DNA from: Blumeriella jaapii
Taxonomy: Eukaryota > Ascomycota > Leotiomycetes > Helotiales > Drepanopezizaceae
Direction: 5' to 3'
Assembly: GCA_009599575.1 (NCBI GenBank)
Contig: VWND01000001.1
Location: forward strand, 1,302,001 to 1,366,000
DNA: 64,000 nucleotides
This document shows, in pieces, positions 10,923 through 20,600 of this stretch. The notes beneath the pieces are model-generated. The model saw only the letters and a list, made by a program, of their open reading frames with translations, was not told the DNA's origin and ran no database searches. Both the position numbers and the translations under genes were made by a program. Each line of letters starts with the position of its first letter. The stretch's first letter is position 1.

Positions 10923-11967
10923 TCATGCGTCTTCCGTGATGTTGCCCTTCTCCGAAACGTACAGACCGTCCAAGAACTATACGTGGAATGATGTCAGCGA
11001 AAATATCCAAACCGCCTCCTCACCACTTTTCTCTCCCCAATCAATATCTTCGAGAAACAATGGATTGTTGTGGGTTTCCGTAGAGTACGAGTGGTCTGAT
11101 GGGTACATTTTTAGGGATATACGGGATCCTTACCTTCCGAATATCCTTGTTGCGCACTCTGCAAATTTGTTGGATGTCGGCCGCGCTTTGAGAAACACCA
11201 TCGAGGGAGTTGCCGAACAGCTCCAGTTGATCCTTCTGGTTCTTCGACGGCTCGACCTCGACACCTGGCTGCATGACGACTCTGCGGACGATCTTCTCAC
11301 CGATGAAGTTTCTGCGTAATCGTCAGCACTTCTTCTTCTCCTTCCTTTCCAAAAGCCCAATCCAATTTGTTCCACTTCCAAGCCCATCATTCGCATCCCA
11401 GACCAGAGAGTTCCACATACCGGATCTCGACCTCGTACAAGCCAGTCTCTGCGTTCTTATCCACGTTGACGTTGATGGGGAAATGTGCGTAGACGTAGCG
11501 CATCTTGTACTTGAAGCCCTTGGTGACACCGATGATCAAGTTGTTGATGATCGTGCGTACTGTACGGAGAGTGGCGACATTTTTGCGAGCACCGTGGTGT
11601 AGCTCGATATTGATGACATCCTTCTTGGGGCGGGAAAAGTTGATGGCCAAATGGTTCAGGTTCTTCGTGAGCTGTCCTGCAATTCCCCCCTTCCATTAGC
11701 CCTTCTGCTGCGCAAACTGCCATATCTTCCGGGCGCCAGGTTTCGTACCTCGTGGTCCTTCAACGGTGACAAGTCGGGACTTGATGGTGACCTTGACTGA
11801 ATGCGCAGACTCGTCAGCAGTTGCTCTCGTTCTCGTTCTCCTTGCGCCGGCTCGGGATCAACATCCTTCTCCAAGTCCGCGAGGCCTTTGAGGGGGTGCC
11901 AGTGTGTGTCAATGCACTTACCACCCTCTGGGACGGTCAAGGTCTCTTCAGAATGAATGTATCTCAT
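10923..11967 (-). CDS. RPL9: 60S ribosomal protein uL6 (L9), five exons
   Basis: This is a structural protein of the large cytosolic ribosomal subunit. The coding sequence is the complement of 10923-10976, 11134-11311, 11421-11676, 11749-11796 and 11922-11967, which gives 193 aa. The start [15 protein letters not shown] is the conserved N-terminus of eukaryotic uL6. The second exon gives [17 protein letters not shown]. The third carries [20 protein letters not shown] and the [17 protein letters not shown] block. The fourth gives [20 protein letters not shown] and [17 protein letters not shown]. The last gives [17 protein letters not shown]. All junctions have GT-AG ends and keep frame. Four introns in a short ribosomal protein gene is common in this group. 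The gene is co-directional with the DPP III gene, whose 3' end lies about 400 bp upstream. Confidence 0.97.
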
Positions 11968-12370
11968 TTTGAACCGTGGTTGTCGTTGTTGGCGGGAAAA
12001 GGGAAAAAGTTGACGTCGCTGATCAGCCTCTCATAGAAATTGGCGATTCTGCGTTGTGGGTAGACTAGCATGTCACGTGTAGCTTTTAGCGAGCGGAGTG
12101 GGGCGCTTTCGGCGCTGGTGCTCACCAGCGATCTGCCAGCATGGGGCGGGGAACACTCTTTATAGAGTCAAGGTAGTATTCTTCAACAGCGCATTTGTCT
12201 TGCTCATAGAAGTTCGTTCCGTAAAGACCGAAGGTATGGGTATTCGAGAAAGGGAATTCATGGTTCCAAAAGAATATTTTTCGACATACAGTACCACATC
12301 GCGCTCCGACAACGCCGACCAAATCAACAGTTTACCCATCCATACAGGCAATGCCTCCATCATCAGCATT
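11968..12370. other. Short intergenic region upstream of RPL9
   Basis: This probably contains the RPL9 promoter and the 3' UTR of the DPP III gene. No gene or repeat is seen. Confidence 0.5.
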
Positions 12371-15201
12371 TCAAACCCCTCTCTCCGCATAACTCTGGAT
12401 CATTCCCTCAAGACTGGGCTCGTACTCTACCAAAGACACCTTTCCAGTCGCCTCATCCAACACTGTGTTACCTTGAACGAACACCTTTCTTGGCTGCTTG
12501 TTCCTCAGCACCTCGTTTCTAATTGTCTTGCCCCAGAAATGGGGTTCTACCTCGGTCATCTCAGCGTAAAGATTAGTGCCAGCCTCCCGATCCGCCACTG
12601 ACTTGTAAATGTGAAGCTTTTGAAGGTAAGACTCAACAGCTTACGTCCTACGGTCGCGATCTTGCTTCGGTCAAGCTTGATCGTAAGGTCTGAGAGGTCC
12701 TCGTTCTTGTAATTCAGCTTACAAAAGTCGTCTGGAGCTGCGAGGAAACACTTCAGGATGCTGTAACGAGCTTGTGAATGGGCTGTTGTAGAATTAGCAG
12801 ATTTTCTGCAAATAATGCGCAGGAGCAAATACCTTGTCCCCATTTTCTGGAGGCAGGATCCCACATCTCAAGAGAGGCTACCCCTGCCCGGGCCATCGAG
12901 AGGTAAGCTACGTAGAGCACATCTCCTGCCTCGCCATCCATATCTGGTGCACCATCTCCAAAGCCAAATATCTTCAGAATTTCAAAGTCGCAGCTCAGTG
13001 CCATGGCAACACATTCAGCTCTGCATTCTTCGTAACTTGACGCCACACTACCGAACACCGATCCCCAGGTCTGACCAGGCTTGTAATATGTGGTGATTGG
13101 CTTGTTGCTGATCGGGCTGATAGGAGGATTCTCTGGGTCGAAGTTGAACTTGCCAGGTTCGGTCTCTTGAAGAAGCTTACCGGTTCCATGGCCCAAAAGT
13201 TCATGGATGCCAACTTGCACCTCGAAAGCCGCATCACGGTACTTTTGGTAAAGAGGAAGATCGGCCTCGGAGATGAACGGGATTTTCTCGTTGGGAGCTT
13301 TAGCAGAGAGAACGTTACCCAGACTGACATTCTTAAATCCCTCTGATTGTCTAATATCATCGTAGTTTGGCTTCTCATGAGGTCAGTCAAGTCGCAGTAG
13401 GGCTCGGATACTGGTACAGGGATGGTGGACTGAACAGAAAAGGGGTACCTACAATGTTGATTCCCGCAGGGATGCCAGAGCTCGCGAAAGATAAAACTTC
13501 TAGACTAGTAAAGTCGGGGCTTAAAAACTTGTCCTTTTCGAACTCTGTAGACCATGGAAGTTTCGGGATCATTGATTCAGCAGCATCAACGAGAGCGCCA
13601 AACGCTCGTGTACGCTCCAAGTTGACAGTAGCGGCAAATCCTAGAACCCAATTAGCCAAATGCACATCAACAATAAGAGTGTCTTCTAACCTTCCCACTC
13701 TCCACGGACGCCGTGAGGATCCCTGTAAGTCTCAACAAAACCAATGTTGGACTCGACCATTGGACCCTTGTCTCTGATCCAGTATCTCTGAGAGTTTTTG
13801 AAAGCTTCAAGAGAGCCTTCCTCGAAGGACTTAGCGTAGGCGAGTTGCATCTTCTTTTGGTTATCGTTTTCAGCATTCTCAGCCGCCTTTTTGTGAAATT
13901 CCGCAATAAGAGCCATTTCCTTGGAGTCTGGTAACAGAGTTAGCAAGCATCTTGTAGATCATACTTTTGAGCGATTGATCCAAGACTTCGAGACATCAGA
14001 GTCAAGGAGCAAGAATCATGGATGTCGTTATTACCTACGGTCGCCATACACCAGCTTCAACTTCTTGCCCTTCAGCAATCCGCTGGAAATGTCAAACTCT
14101 GTCGTCATTCCAACATCTCCACCTCCCTCAGGAACCTGAGTTACTGCCGAAGCGATCAACAAGTCAAAGTTGCCGTCCGTGTTCTTTCTCAGCCGAGTGT
14201 TTTCCTAGCAGCCTATCAGCACTAGACTTTCTGTGTTAATGAAGCACATCGGGCTCACCACTAGAAGTCCAATCTTTTCCATGTAATCGGAAACTGCGCC
14301 AATATCCGCTTTGGTTATTCCTTTCGAGTCTGGGTAATAGGTAGTCATGTGTCCATCATCCAGGTACCTTCAGTTCATTAGCAGGCTCCAACCAAAGAGA
14401 CTTGTGGCTTACCCTAGGTGCATGATGCCAGACTTATTACTTGAAAAAATAGCACCATCCGTGGCCTTGTAGTATTCCCCAGCTTTCGGAGCAGCGGCAG
14501 CCAAAGCATCAAATGCCTTTTCGCTGCATCTTGGGACAAACTTCACGTCTCCAAATCCCTTGTAGTTACCGTTATTGCCTAGGAATTGGGTAGCGTATTC
14601 AAGAAAGTGCTGCAGCTCCTCGGTAGAGATGCCAGCCTTTTCCTGCAGAGCTTTCCAATCGCCACTCGAGGCTTTGTATAGCTCGATTATGAAGTCGAAG
14701 ATGTTCTCGGATTCGGGGGAGACTTGGCGGAGGGTGATACGAGTTCCTGTAAAGGCGGCTCTGTGAAGAAGTTAGCTTTCGGAATCTCGTCGGAAAGGTA
14801 CCACAGAAAGTCTTGCTTTGGATCACAAGTTAGTCCCACAGCTAGAATGATATGCCATACCTGCTGATAAAGTGTGCATAGCGAGCTTGTTGGTCTGTTA
14901 GGGCATCGAAATGCTTCCTGATCTCGAGGTTGACGGTGCTTGGAGGAGAATCCGCCAGGAAGTTTTGGATTTCTTGAGCATCCATGGTGAGGTGTCTTTG
15001 AATGCTTGAAAGTCTGTTGGCAGCAGAGGAAGATGGGAGCATGGCACGTTTGACGGTGCACACGGAATGTTTACTTCGGTATGCACGAGAGGCAATCGGG
15101 GGGTACTTCCCCCGCGCTAATGCTGCAGGGCTGAGGATCGAAGAGCGGGACAGGCAAGGAGGAGAAGCCAGCCGCTTAGCTATTGTCGTCCATCTTGACA
15201 T
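12371..15201 (-). CDS. Dipeptidyl peptidase III (M49 metallopeptidase), eight exons, with an apparent 1-base frameshift
   Basis: This zinc peptidase releases dipeptides from the N-termini of oligopeptides. Exons, as complement: 12371-12782, 12833-13370, 13453-13640, 13691-13927, 14039-14204, 14259-14367, 14413-14760 and 14861-15201. The M49 zinc motif [11 protein letters not shown] lies at about 13188-13205, and the second motif EECRAE follows in [36 protein letters not shown] is spelled across the junction before the HELLGH exon. Near 12640 the frame breaks: [11 protein letters not shown] is in one frame, while [14 protein letters not shown], which should follow directly, is in the next, with an intervening TAA in that frame. 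Exon lengths sum to one base short of a multiple of three. This is a lost base, either real or an assembly error. Two starts are possible: 15201, which gives a 72-residue basic Ser-rich leader, or 14985 ([12 protein letters not shown]), the usual cytosolic start. Confidence 0.9.
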
Positions 15202-15612
15202 GCTTGAGATGTAAGTTGGATGGGCAGATAGAGTAATGTGTTTCTCCTATCAAAAAGCTCTCTGGGAATTTTACCCGAGCTCACGAATGGCACTCGCCAA
15301 GCAAGCGCTTACCAGATAATTGTCGTCGCAACTTTAACCCGCTTCTCTTTGCCCCCATCTCAAAAGCAAGCATGTTAAGATCTAAGATTGCGCAACTCTA
15401 TATTAAGTACCGTTGGTTGCTACAGCCCCAAGAATCAGATGGAGAATATGACTAAGTTGTTCTCTTCACTGTGTCGGAACCTCGGATCATCCCACTCCCG
15501 TTGTCGGCTGGTTCTTTCGTAATCTTGCTGTTTCCCTCTGAATCTTAGCTGAATATCAAGGAAACCCCATTTTCCATCCTTTCACCCCTTCATACTCCTT
15601 TCCAAGATAACA
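15202..15612. promoter_or_regulatory. Divergent promoter region between DPP III and DUF1989 genes
   Basis: These 411 bases separate two divergently transcribed genes and must hold both promoters. The part next to 15613 is pyrimidine-rich (CCATCCTTTCACCCCTTCAT-like), typical of fungal 5' leaders. No defined transcription-factor site could be assigned. Confidence 0.5.
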
Positions 15613-16688
15613 ATGGCGACTCGTCGACCAAATCCACCTGCGTATCCTGCGACAGACAGCGCTGTTCTGTACGGCGATAAAGAGCTCTACGCGCGCATTG
15701 GCAAAGTGGCGGAGCAAGAGGGAGGAAAGACTCTAGTAGAGAAGTTCGAGATTCCCATCAGAAGTGGAAAGGCTTGGGTTGTGACAAAAGGTTACCTCCT
15801 AGCTTCTCATCTGGTCAGTTGGAATCCATTTATTCTGACTTGTTCAGGACAACTCTGTGTTCTTTCCACTCCCCAAGGGCCTCAAGTAGGGGACTTGAAC
15901 ATCTTTTCTCTACACAATCCTCGGGAACGCTTCTGGGCTTCTCGGACCCGGCAGTTGCATGCCTCGCATGTTTCTGCGGGTGACAGGTTATGGTCAAATT
16001 TACCATATTTGAGACCACTAGTCACCATTGTAGCAGATAGTCTCAAAGACTACGGCGTGGACGAAGTGGGTGGTCGATGCCACGATTTGCTAGGCACGAG
16101 GTAAGTAGGCGGAATGATACTGGGGAAGTATACCCGATTGATTATGAAATAGATGTGACCCTTACGGTTGCTCCCACATAGCCCGAAAAGACTGTCGCAA
16201 GCTCACACTTGACAGTGGATAACCTCCTGAGTGGAGACGACTTCGACTTCCACTGCCATTCAAATCTCGTGCGAGCCCTGCTGCCGTACGGACTCACGGA
16301 AACAGACGTTCATGATGTCCTAAACGTCTTTCAAGTCACCAGATTAAACGAGGAGGGGAAATACTGCATGCAAGTCTTCTATTCGCTGTCGTTTCATGCC
16401 CGAGCTTACCCCTCTAGGGAGACTTGTCCAGCAAAGCCTGGAGAATACTTTACTTTCTTTGCGGAAACGGATGTGTTGTGCGCAATGTCGACATGCCCGG
16501 GAGGTGATCTTTCAGTGTATGGATGGGGTGGAGACTCAGCTCAGAGGATGCTGGAGACTTGCCGACCGCTTGGAGTCGCTGTCTACGAAATCGAGAATAG
16601 AGATGAGATTCTGGACGGCTGGAAAGAGAGCGAGCCTGCGAAATACAAGGGCATGCATGGGTTCAAACTTCCGGTCTGGGGGCAGTGA
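15613..16688 (+). CDS. DUF1989 (urea carboxylase-associated type) protein, four exons including a 14-nt microexon
   Basis: This belongs to the DUF1989 family, members of which sit beside urea amidolyase or carboxylase genes in bacteria; its fungal role is undefined. Exons are 15613-15790, 15848-16100, 16153-16166 and 16216-16688, giving 305 aa. The protein has the family blocks IPIRSGKAW, GPQVGDLN, NPRERFWASRTRQLH and YGVDEVGGRCHDLLGTR. RCDPY is encoded partly by the microexon, and NLLSGDDFDFHCHSNLVRAL follows. Near the C-terminus are PGEYFTFFAETDVLCAMSTCPGG and a final variable part. The Cys and His residues in CHSNL, RCDPY and CAMSTCP are the likely metal or catalytic positions. The microexon keeps frame and restores CDPYVDNLLSG across two introns (16101-16152 and 16167-16215). 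There are no signal or membrane segments, so the protein is probably cytosolic. Confidence 0.88.
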
Positions 16689-17220
16689 ATCGTCAGACGG
16701 TAAAGGTAAGCTGAAAAGAGAGACGAGAGACCGATTCTGACTGATGTAGTCTGGCTTTTGCTGAAATGCCGAATTGATCGAAACAATCCTTTCAGATCTC
16801 GAATGCAGTCCATTCGAGTCACTGATTCCTTGCGCTGATGATAGTGCTGTACAGTACTGTACAGTCTAGTATGTTTACTACGATAAAGTACATGCGTAGC
16901 CCGGCTCTCGGACCCTCCTGTCGATCCTTTCTCCAATGCCAAGAGTCATCGAGCATTTCTACCAGCTGAGAATTTCTTCTCTTCAAAACATCTGGGATCA
17001 AGAGGCAATGGGCGAAGGTTTGAATTTGGTTTATACTAGCGGAGCAAAAAAACTATCTGAGGCAGATGGTCAGTTCACATCGCCAAGGCCCGAGTGCTCA
17101 CCCATGTCTGTGGTCTGTGAGACACGACCGACCACATCTCCTCTTTCTGGCATCGAACCTTTCTGCAACGACGAATACGGACTCTGAGCCAAGCCCCGAT
17201 CTTGAAGATTACGCGCCAGA
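16689..17220. other. Intergenic region with GTAC palindrome
   Basis: This is the 3' flank of the DUF1989 gene and the promoter and leader of the GH125 gene. It contains the 18-bp palindrome at 16847-16864. An 83-codon ATG frame at 16936-17187 has no recognisable features and could be an upstream frame in the GH125 leader. Confidence 0.45.
16847..16864. repeat. Perfect 18-bp palindrome CTGTACAGTACTGTACAG
   Basis: The sequence is identical to its reverse complement and contains TACAGTACTGTA (16850-16861). It lies about 160 bp past the stop of the DUF1989 gene. Confidence 0.8.
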
Positions 17221-19279
17221 ATGAGCCGTTACCAGAAGATGCGTGTCAAGTTCCTCGTGATTGCTCTCCTGCTTTCTTTTCTCATCGGATACCGCTGGCA
17301 GAAGTCAGACACTGTAGCTGCTTTCACGTGGTATGGACGTGGAGAGGTGCAAAACGATCGTCCGGCAGTGGCATCGCCGCTCCGATTCGATACGTCTCAG
17401 ATCTCTCCCCAGGCTGAGAAAGTTACGGCGACGGTCACGCCAAAACCATCAGTTGCAATGACCGTTGTTCCATCTTCCTCTCCACCACCAGCGAAAGAAT
17501 GTATTGGCTACGAGGCCCTTCAGCGATTGATGCAAGAGCCATTATCAGAAGGGTGGCGCAAGTTTCCATATTCTCGACCCTCGCCGGAATGTCGCACTTT
17601 CAACTTACCAGCAATGGAGGAGCTCATCAAGAAGATGAAGGGTATCATCAAGGATCCAGACTTGTTTAGATTGTTCGAAAATAGCTATCCAAACACCCTT
17701 GATACGATGATAAAGTGGCGAGGATTTGCTAAAGTGCCGGGAGCCGATGGAGGAGAGGATAGGGTTACAGATGAGGAGCTAACATACGTTATCACGGGTG
17801 ATGTACGTCTGAAAGTACCTGTTTTTTGCCGGGGCTTTGAATGGTCTTTATCCCAGTACTAACAGAAGCTAGATCGATGCTATGTGGTTAAGGGATTCGG
17901 CGTCCCAAATATTGGTATACTTACCACTTCTCGAAGCCTCAACGGACCCGAACTCACTTGCGAGTCTCTGGCGAGGTCTGATCAACATACACGCTCGATA
18001 CATTATCATATCGCCTTACTGTCACAGCTTCCAACCTCCCCCGGAGTCCGGGATTAAACCCACGCACAACGGCGCCTTTGCTCGTAACAACCCCAGGCCT
18101 CCTTACGATCCGATCAAGGTTTTTGATTGTAAATGGGAACTTGACTCACTAGCATCTTTCCTGCAAATTTCAGTTGCTTACTATGAACGTACAAAGGAGT
18201 AAGTTATCTATAATTGCTCCTTCGGATGCTGGGCCGGTCCTTGCATTCAATTGATAGATACTTTCTAAATAAAACATCACAGTATCGAATTTTTCAAGAA
18301 GTACAGCTGGGTCCCGGCTGTTAAAGCTGCTGTAGATGCAGCTGGTGCCATGAGGCTAGGAACCTACTCAAAAGAGGGTAAGGTTGAAGCTTCAGCCTGG
18401 AGTTTTACTGGCTGGACGAATCGTGGGACTGAAACGCTCAGCAATGACGGTCTTGGGAACCCCACCAAGTCAAACGGGATGGTCCGAACTGCTTTCCGGC
18501 CGTCAGATGATGCTTGCATTTATCAATTGCTCGTGCCTGCCAACATGATGTGGGCTAAATACCTCGAGGAAGGTTCTTTGATCATGGAGCAGCTGGGAGG
18601 AAACTACGCAAAAACAGCCACAGACGATATGCGCAAGCAGGCTTTCGGCATCCGGAAAGGGATTGACCAGGACGCGATTGTCCACCACCGCGATTTCGGC
18701 GACATATTTGCTTATGAAATTGATGGCTACGGAGGCACGAATCTTATGGATGATGCCAACGTTCCTTCATTACTAGCAATGCCGCTGTGGAATTATACAG
18801 AGTCATCATTAGAATTGCCGTCACCAGCGCCAGGGGAAAAGGCAAAGGATTACGCTGAGATCTATGCGAATACCAGGCGCTTCGTGCTTAGCGATAGCAA
18901 TCCTTACTTCATGAAAGGCCCAATTATCTCAGCCATTGGTGGCCCTCATATTGGTCCGGGGAAAGCATGGCCCATGGCTGCTATCATAACAGCCATGACT
19001 GCGTACTCCACCCTTGACTTGCTACCGACAGGCAATCACGAGAAGATATCCGTGAAGGACATCGAGAAAGAAATCAAGGACCAAATAGGCATGGTCTTAA
19101 ACTCCACGGCAGGCACTGGGGTTGTCCACGAAAGTGTTGATTCATTTGATGAGAACAGATGGTCGAGAGCATGGTTCGGATGGGCAAATGGTCTGTTGGG
19201 CGAGTTGCTGATTAAGGTCGATGAGGAGGATAGAAAGGCAGGAAGGAACCCTGGTTGGCTAGCGGAAAGCTGGCAATAG
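17221..19279 (+). CDS. GH125 exo-alpha-1,6-mannosidase-like protein, type II membrane anchored
   Basis: Glycoside hydrolase family 125 enzymes remove terminal alpha-1,6-linked mannose with inversion. Exons are 17221-17802, 17873-18198 and 18283-19279, giving 634 aa. Residues 8-22 (FLVIALLLSFLIG after basic residues) form a single N-terminal membrane segment, so a type II protein of the secretory pathway (Golgi-like) is expected. A Ser/Thr/Pro-rich stem follows to about residue 95. The catalytic domain starts near CRTFNLPAMEELI and includes the family signature ITGDIDAMWLRDSASQ, formed across the first splice junction. Further blocks are NGAFARNNPRPPYDP, VFDCKWELDSLASFL, TGWTNRGTE and DIFAYEIDGYGG. 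The C-terminal part has HESVD, DENRWSRAWFGWANGLLGELL. Intron branch points (ACTAAC at 17858-17863) and acceptors are good. No defects are visible. Confidence 0.92.
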
Positions 19280-20600
19280 GCTTTATTAAGTTCCATGTTG
19301 ACTGTTGTATCCTCAGGATAAAAATGAACGGCATCTGATTCTAAGAAGTGGGCTGATGTTTCCAGACACACTTCTCTTAGGCCGCGCTGGGATCTTCGGA
19401 TCCTGTGTGCGAAGGTGTGGGTTCCACATAGCTTCGCGTAATGTAAACAAACACCACAACAAAATCCCAAAAAATACAATCCCAAAAAACCAACCCACCC
19501 AGCAAAAAAAAACCTCAAAAAAAATTGCAAAAAATTGCAAAACAAACCCCCACCGAGGTGGGGGAAGAAAAGCCTTCGAGACGGGTTTTCGTTTTTATCC
19601 GGTGTCGTGTGTGGTTTGGTGAGTCTAAACCACTCGTCTCCAAATCGTTACAATCCTCCACACCAGATTGACCTGACAGATTGCAACCACTATGCCATCT
19701 GCGCCACTGGATGCTGTACTTTCTGGTTTTGTGTATCATAAGGGGACGTGACTTTTTTCTCCTGGGGTCAGTGTGCGATAGGGATGGGATGTAATTTTTA
19801 ACCAGCCCGCATCGACACTTCATCTGGATTTCAAGCTCGCAATCATTTATTCAGCCCACAATACTCTCAGCACATATGCTGTGATTTTATTGCATGTGAG
19901 TCCCAGTTTTAAGCACCCTGCATCGTTACTCAATCGATGAAAATTTACTTGAGCGCACCGCTTTGCAGCCCCCAACTTCGGTGAGAAGTTGTTTAGCCTG
20001 AGCACTGCTGCTGCAAAATGCCTTGGTTTCCGCGGCTGACTGTGGCGTATATTTTGTGCTCTACAGATAGCGACTCTTTCATCATTCGCTTCTATTTCAA
20101 TAATCTCGAATTGCTGTTTTTTGTTATGGCAAGGCCCACGTCTTGAGACTTTCGTCGGTTCGATGGCCGAGAAAAGGGACTTTTTGTTGTTTAGAGAGTT
20201 GAAAATAAGGAGAGACAAAAAAAGGGCGCTTCGCGGCGCAGAGTGGCTGGAAGAAAGCCTTCCCAGAATGTTCTCCAGCTGAATTTGTAGGAGCCTAGTC
20301 TGCGGCGCATCGCTATATGAAGTGGCTTACAAAATACCCCATGATTTGCCAGAAATTGAGGCTGAGTGTGCTGACTCTATCTTCCAGGATATTCAACAGG
20401 CTCCTTTTTATGCAGGTTTCATCTGAGAATGCCTGGAACTTCAGCCTCACGCTCCCATATATTGGCATATGAGTCGGGTCGCCGCAAATCTGCGATGCCT
20501 TCTTGTCGTACCTATCTTAGTTGTATAATCCTTTGTCTATCCAGGAATTTTGATATTAGTCCACTTGTTGAAGTCTTTTGCTGGCCTGACTCCAGAAAAA
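19280..20600. other. Intergenic region with SINE-like repeat
   Basis: This is 1.3 kb between the mannosidase and caspase-like genes. It contains the SINE-like element annotated at 19440-19707 with its low-complexity tail. The remainder shows no gene; open frames here are short and lack family features. Confidence 0.5.
19440..19707 (-). repeat. tRNA-related SINE-like element
   Basis: Read on the minus strand, the head (near 19707) starts GTGGCGCAG and contains TGGCATAGTGG (19687-19697), a good match to the tRNA/SINE A box. About 55 bases later GGTTTAGACTC (19621-19631) resembles a degenerate B box (GGTTCGANTCC). The body then runs through a GC-rich hairpin (19547-19564) into a tail of T-rich runs, with TTTTTTGGGATT present twice and AATTTTTTGC repeated. 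An internal pol III promoter at one end and a simple-repeat tail at the other is the layout of a tRNA-derived SINE. No folded functional tRNA is evident. Flanking target duplications were not found by eye. Confidence 0.5.

Noticed and set aside
16936..17187. 83-codon ATG frame upstream of the mannosidase
   Set aside because: No recognisable features; more likely leader sequence. Kept only as a possible upstream frame.
19621..19707. A functional tRNA gene
   Set aside because: Only the A box is good. The B box is degenerate and no cloverleaf with a matching acceptor stem could be drawn.
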